Positions 4,603 through 7,294 of a stretch of DNA of 7,294 nt are shown piece after piece. The stretch covers positions 1 to 7,294 of the forward strand of contig JACCSD010000313.1 in NCBI GenBank assembly GCA_013813185.1, written 5' to 3'. Numbering within the stretch: position 1 is the stretch's first letter; each line of letters starts with the position of its first letter. The translations under genes and the position numbers were made by a program. This stretch comes from Burkholderiaceae bacterium. Lineage in GTDB: Bacteria > Pseudomonadota > Gammaproteobacteria > Burkholderiales > Burkholderiaceae_F. The notes under the pieces are model-generated. The model had not been told where the DNA came from, searched no databases, and saw nothing but the letters and a program-made list of their open reading frames with translations.

Positions 4603-7245
4603 TCACAGACGCTGTTGTGCCCACGATTGAACGCTTGCAAGTGCGCTCGGCAGCTTGCTCGGATCGCTGCCGCCGGCCATCGCCATGTCGGCGCGGCCCC
4701 CGCCCTTGCCGCCCACCTGCTGCGCGACAAAATTGACGAGGTCGCCTGCCTTGACCTTGGCCGTCGTATCGGCAGTGACGCCGGCCGCCAGCTGCACCCG
4801 ATCGCCTTCGATGGCGCCCAGAACGATCACTGCGCTCTTCAACTTTGACTTCAGTTGATCCATCGTCTCGCGCAATGACTTCGCATCGGCACCCTCGAGC
4901 GACGCGGCGAGCACCTTGACGCCGTTGATGTCGACGGCCTGCGACGCAAGATCGTCTCCCTTCGAAGCCGCGAGCCTGCTTTTCAATCGCACCAACTCGC
5001 GCTCGAGCGACTTCACGTTCTCCTGAATCTGCGTGATCTTCTGCGTGACTTCGGAGGTCGGCGCTTTAAGCAAGAACGCCGCGTGCTGCAGATCGCGGTC
5101 AATCGCCTGCACGAACTCGACTGCGCCGCGCCCTGTAACGGCTTCGATCCTGCGTACGCCAGCGGCGACGCCGCCCTCGGAGACGATCTTGAAAAATCCG
5201 ATATCGCCCGTGCGCGCCACGTGAGTGCCGCCGCAGAGCTCGGTCGAGTGATCGCCCATTTGCAGCACTCTGACCTCGTCGCCGTACTTGTCGCCGAAAA
5301 ACGCCAATGCCCCGCCCTTGATGGCGTCGTCGTACTTCATCACGTTGGCCGATACCTGAGCGTTCGAGCGTATCGCCGTGTTGACGATGTCTTCGACTTT
5401 GCGGATCTCATCCGGCGTCATTGCCTTGTCGTGCGAAAAGTCGAAGCGCGTGCGTTCGGAGTCGACCAGCGAGCCGCGCTGCTGGACGTGCTTGCCCAGC
5501 ACTCCACGCAGCGCTGTATGCATCAGATGCGTGGCCGAATGATTGTTGCGTGTGCGTTCGCGTGCCAGCGCGTCGACTTTCGCCTGCACGGTATCGCCCA
5601 CGTTCAGCGTTCCGGACTCGAGCGTGCCGTGATGCCCGAAAACGTCGGCCTGAATCTTCTGCGTATCGGCCACTGCGAATCGGACGACGTGCCGGTCGCT
5701 GATCGATTCCAGCACGCCCCTGTCGCCGACCTGGCCGCCGGACTCCGAATAAAACGGCGTCGTGTTGAGCACGACGATGCCCTCCGCGCCCGCCTGCAAG
5801 CGCTGTACGGGGGCGCCTTCCTGATACAGCGCGATGACTTTCGCGTCTTCCACCAGCGATGAATAGCCCGTGAAACGCGTCTTGTCGCCCGCATATTCGA
5901 ACCCGCTCGCCAGCTTGAACCGCGCCGCGGCGCGCGCCTGCCCGCGCTGCCGCTCCATCGCGTCGCCGAAACCGGCGTGATCGATCGCCACCCCGCGCTC
6001 GCGGCAAATGTCGCCGGTCAGGTCGACCGGAAAGCCGTACGTGTCGTACAGCAGGAATACCGTTTCGCCGTCGAGCATCGGCGCGTCGCCCGACTTCATC
6101 TGGCCAAGCGCGGCATCGAGAATCTTCATGCCGTTTTCAAGCGTCTCGCCGAAGCGCTCTTCTTCCTGCTTCAGCACCAATTCGATGCGGGCCTGCTGCT
6201 CGACCAGCTCCGGATACGCGGCGCCCATTTCGGCTGCAACGTCCTTGACGATCCTGTAGAAAAAAGGCCTCGTCTGGCCCAGCTTGTAGCCGTGCCGCAG
6301 CGCGCGGCGAATGATCCGCCGCAATACGTAGCCGCGCCCTTCGTTGCCCGGGATCACGCCGTCGGCGATCAGGAACGAGCAAGCGCGGATGTGATCGGCA
6401 ATCACTTTCAGCGAATTGTTGGCGCGGTCGGCGACGTTGGTTTCGCGCGCCGCCGCACTGATCAGGTTCTGAAACAGATCGATGTCGTAATTCGAATGGA
6501 CGTGCTGCAGCACCGCCGCGAGCCGCTCGAGCCCCATTCCGGTATCGACGCAGGGACGCGGCAGCGGCGTCAACGTACCGGCGGCATCGCGATCGAACTG
6601 CATGAACACCAGGTTCCAGACTTCGATGTAGCGGTCGCCCTCAGCGTCGGGCGAGCCCGGCGGGCCACCTACCACCTCGGGGCCGTGGTCGTAAAAGATT
6701 TCGCTGCACGGCCCGCACGGCCCGGTATCGGCCATCTGCCAGAAGTTGTCCGACACGTACTTCGGCTGCCCGGGCTTGTCGCCGATGCGCACGCAGCGCT
6801 CGGGCGGCACGCCGATCTCTTTGGTCCAGATGTCGTAGGCCTCGTCATCGTCGACGTATACCGTGGCCCACAGCTTTTCTTTGGGCAGCTTGTAGACCTC
6901 GGTCAACAGCTGCCACGCAAAGTGAATCGCGTCGCGCTTGAAATAGTCGCCGAAGCTGAAGTTGCCCAGCATCTCGAAGAACGTGTGGTGCCGCGCGGTG
7001 TAACCGACGTTCTCCAGGTCGTTGTGCTTGCCGCCGGCGCGCAGTGACTTTTGTGCAGTGGTCGCACGCGTGTATGGCCGCTTCTCACGCCCGGTAAACA
7101 CATCCTTGAACTGCACCATGCCCGAATTGACGAACAGCAGCGTCGGGTCGTCCGACGGCGTCAGCAAGCTCGAAGCGCGCACGATCGTGTGGCCCTTCGA
7201 TTCAAAATACCGCAGGAATTTTTCGCGGATATCTGCGCTTTTCAT
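4603..7245 (-). CDS. alaS: Alanyl-tRNA synthetase
   Basis: A full-length 880-residue enzyme (E. coli: 876) that charges tRNA-Ala with alanine in the cytoplasm. The class II catalytic core is at the N-terminus: motif 1 region SSLLTPSDDPTLLFVNSGM (25-43), motif 2 RATTAQKSLRAGGKHNDLEN (60-79) followed by ARHHTFFEMLGNFSFGDYFK (84-103), DTGPCGPCSEIFYDHG (173-188), and motif 3 DTGMGLERLAA (234-244). The editing domain that clears Ser- and Gly-tRNA-Ala has the zinc-binding pairs HSATH (569-573) and CGGTH (671-675), all four ligands present. A coiled coil (about 734-761) leads to the C-Ala domain with GGKGGGRADMAMAGG (845-859). Motif 2 has Ser-Leu at 67-68 where many bacteria have Cys-Val. The ATG at 7245 is the only sensible start and gives the standard MKSADIREKFLRYFESKGH opening; no Shine-Dalgarno sequence is visible before it. 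Confidence 0.98.
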   Translation of the reverse strand: MKSADIREKFLRYFESKGHTIVRASSLLTPSDDPTLLFVNSGMVQFKDVFTGREKRPYTRATTAQKSLRAGGKHNDLENVGYTARHHTFFEMLGNFSFGDYFKRDAIHFAWQLLTEVYKLPKEKLWATVYVDDDEAYDIWTKEIGVPPERCVRIGDKPGQPKYVSDNFWQMADTGPCGPCSEIFYDHGPEVVGGPPGSPDAEGDRYIEVWNLVFMQFDRDAAGTLTPLPRPCVDTGMGLERLAAVLQHVHSNYDIDLFQNLISAAARETNVADRANNSLKVIADHIRACSFLIADGVIPGNEGRGYVLRRIIRRALRHGYKLGQTRPFFYRIVKDVAAEMGAAYPELVEQQARIELVLKQEEERFGETLENGMKILDAALGQMKSGDAPMLDGETVFLLYDTYGFPVDLTGDICRERGVAIDHAGFGDAMERQRGQARAAARFKLASGFEYAGDKTRFTGYSSLVEDAKVIALYQEGAPVQRLQAGAEGIVVLNTTPFYSESGGQVGDRGVLESISDRHVVRFAVADTQKIQADVFGHHGTLESGTLNVGDTVQAKVDALARERTRNNHSATHLMHTALRGVLGKHVQQRGSLVDSERTRFDFSHDKAMTPDEIRKVEDIVNTAIRSNAQVSANVMKYDDAIKGGALAFFGDKYGDEVRVLQMGDHSTELCGGTHVARTGDIGFFKIVSEGGVAAGVRRIEAVTGRGAVEFVQAIDRDLQHAAFLLKAPTSEVTQKITQIQENVKSLERELVRLKSRLAASKGDDLASQAVDINGVKVLAASLEGADAKSLRETMDQLKSKLKSAVIVLGAIEGDRVQLAAGVTADTTAKVKAGDLVNFVAQQVGGKGGGRADMAMAGGSDPSKLPSALASVQSWAQQRL

Positions 7246-7294
7246 GACGGCAGGCGCGCGGCGCGCCCTGGCTGATCGACCGCGAATGATACTG
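7246..7294 (-). promoter_or_regulatory. alaS leader with possible -10 box
   Basis: These 49 bases precede alaS. On the minus strand TATCAT (7291-7286) matches five of six bases of a sigma-70 -10 box; the matching -35 would lie outside the window. If used, transcription would start near 7279 and give a leader of about 34 bases. No purine-rich ribosome site is visible in the 15 bases before the ATG, where CCTGCCGTC is found instead. The call is tentative because only part of the region is present. Confidence 0.35.
7253..7267. repeat. Perfect GC-only inverted repeat in the alaS leader
   Basis: GGCGCGC, a single G, then GCGCGCC: 7-base arms that are exact reverse complements. As RNA it could form a 6-bp all-GC stem with a 3-base loop ending 7 bases before the alaS start codon, over the place where a ribosome site should lie. 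As DNA it could be a protein-binding palindrome. In GC-rich DNA such repeats also arise by chance. Confidence 0.5.

Larger units (their letters stand above)
1258..7245 (-). other. Predicted eight-gene operon, alaS to the Pro-tailed membrane protein
   Basis: Eight consecutive minus-strand genes are packed with junctions of +3 (alaS/GNAT), +7 (GNAT/lipoprotein), +8 (lipoprotein/YbjQ), +3 (YbjQ/YbjQ), +9 (YbjQ/M48), +7 (M48/TusA) and -4 bases (TusA/membrane protein, ATGA overlap). No internal gap is long enough for an ordinary promoter plus leader, and I see no hairpin followed by a T run inside. Promoters inside coding sequence cannot be excluded. No clear terminator is visible at the distal end, where the train meets the convergent methyltransferase. 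Confidence 0.75.

Noticed and set aside
5083..5862. A 259-codon plus-strand open frame
   Set aside because: Antisense to the editing domain of alaS, with no family resemblance and no ribosome site of note.
5977..7047. A 356-codon open frame on the plus strand
   Set aside because: It lies wholly antisense to alaS, whose protein is conserved end to end. Long antisense frames are expected opposite GC-rich coding sequence, and its translation shows no recognisable domain.

Overview
The window looks like chromosomal DNA from a high-GC proteobacterium, most likely a betaproteobacterium of the order Burkholderiales. This rests on the high GC content by eye, the Burkholderiales-like wording of the alanyl-tRNA synthetase around its class II motif 2, and the alaS / TusA-family / small membrane protein neighbourhood, which I recall from that order but could not check. 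I see no phage, insertion sequence, CRISPR array, tRNA or rRNA.

Layout. At the left edge (1-275, minus) is the N-terminal part of an HxlR-family winged-helix regulator; its C-terminus lies outside the window. It is divergent from a plus-strand class I SAM-dependent methyltransferase (384-1247). The 108-base gap between them holds an AT-rich island with overlapping candidate promoter elements. The methyltransferase converges on the end of a long minus-strand gene train with only 10 bases between stops.

The gene train (7245 down to 1258) has eight genes with gaps of 10 bases or fewer or short overlaps. In order of transcription they are alaS (880 aa); a YhhY/AaaT-like GNAT acetyltransferase; a 72-aa Ala/Val/Gly-rich lipoprotein; a soluble YbjQ-family protein; a second YbjQ-family protein with an N-terminal membrane anchor; a membrane-anchored M48 metallopeptidase; a TusA-family sulfur carrier; and a membrane protein with one transmembrane helix and a Pro/Ala-rich tail. 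This is probably one operon read from upstream of alaS, where a possible -10 box and a GC-rich perfect inverted repeat precede a start codon with no visible Shine-Dalgarno sequence.

Functionally the train combines translation (alaS, perhaps TusA through tRNA thiolation) with an envelope-associated block: lipoprotein, two YbjQ paralogues (one cytosolic, one anchored) and an anchored M48 protease. That block is the most interesting part of the window, because none of its members has a well-defined job and the two tandem YbjQ paralogues next to a membrane protease suggest a small uncharacterised envelope module. The functional link is inference from gene order alone.
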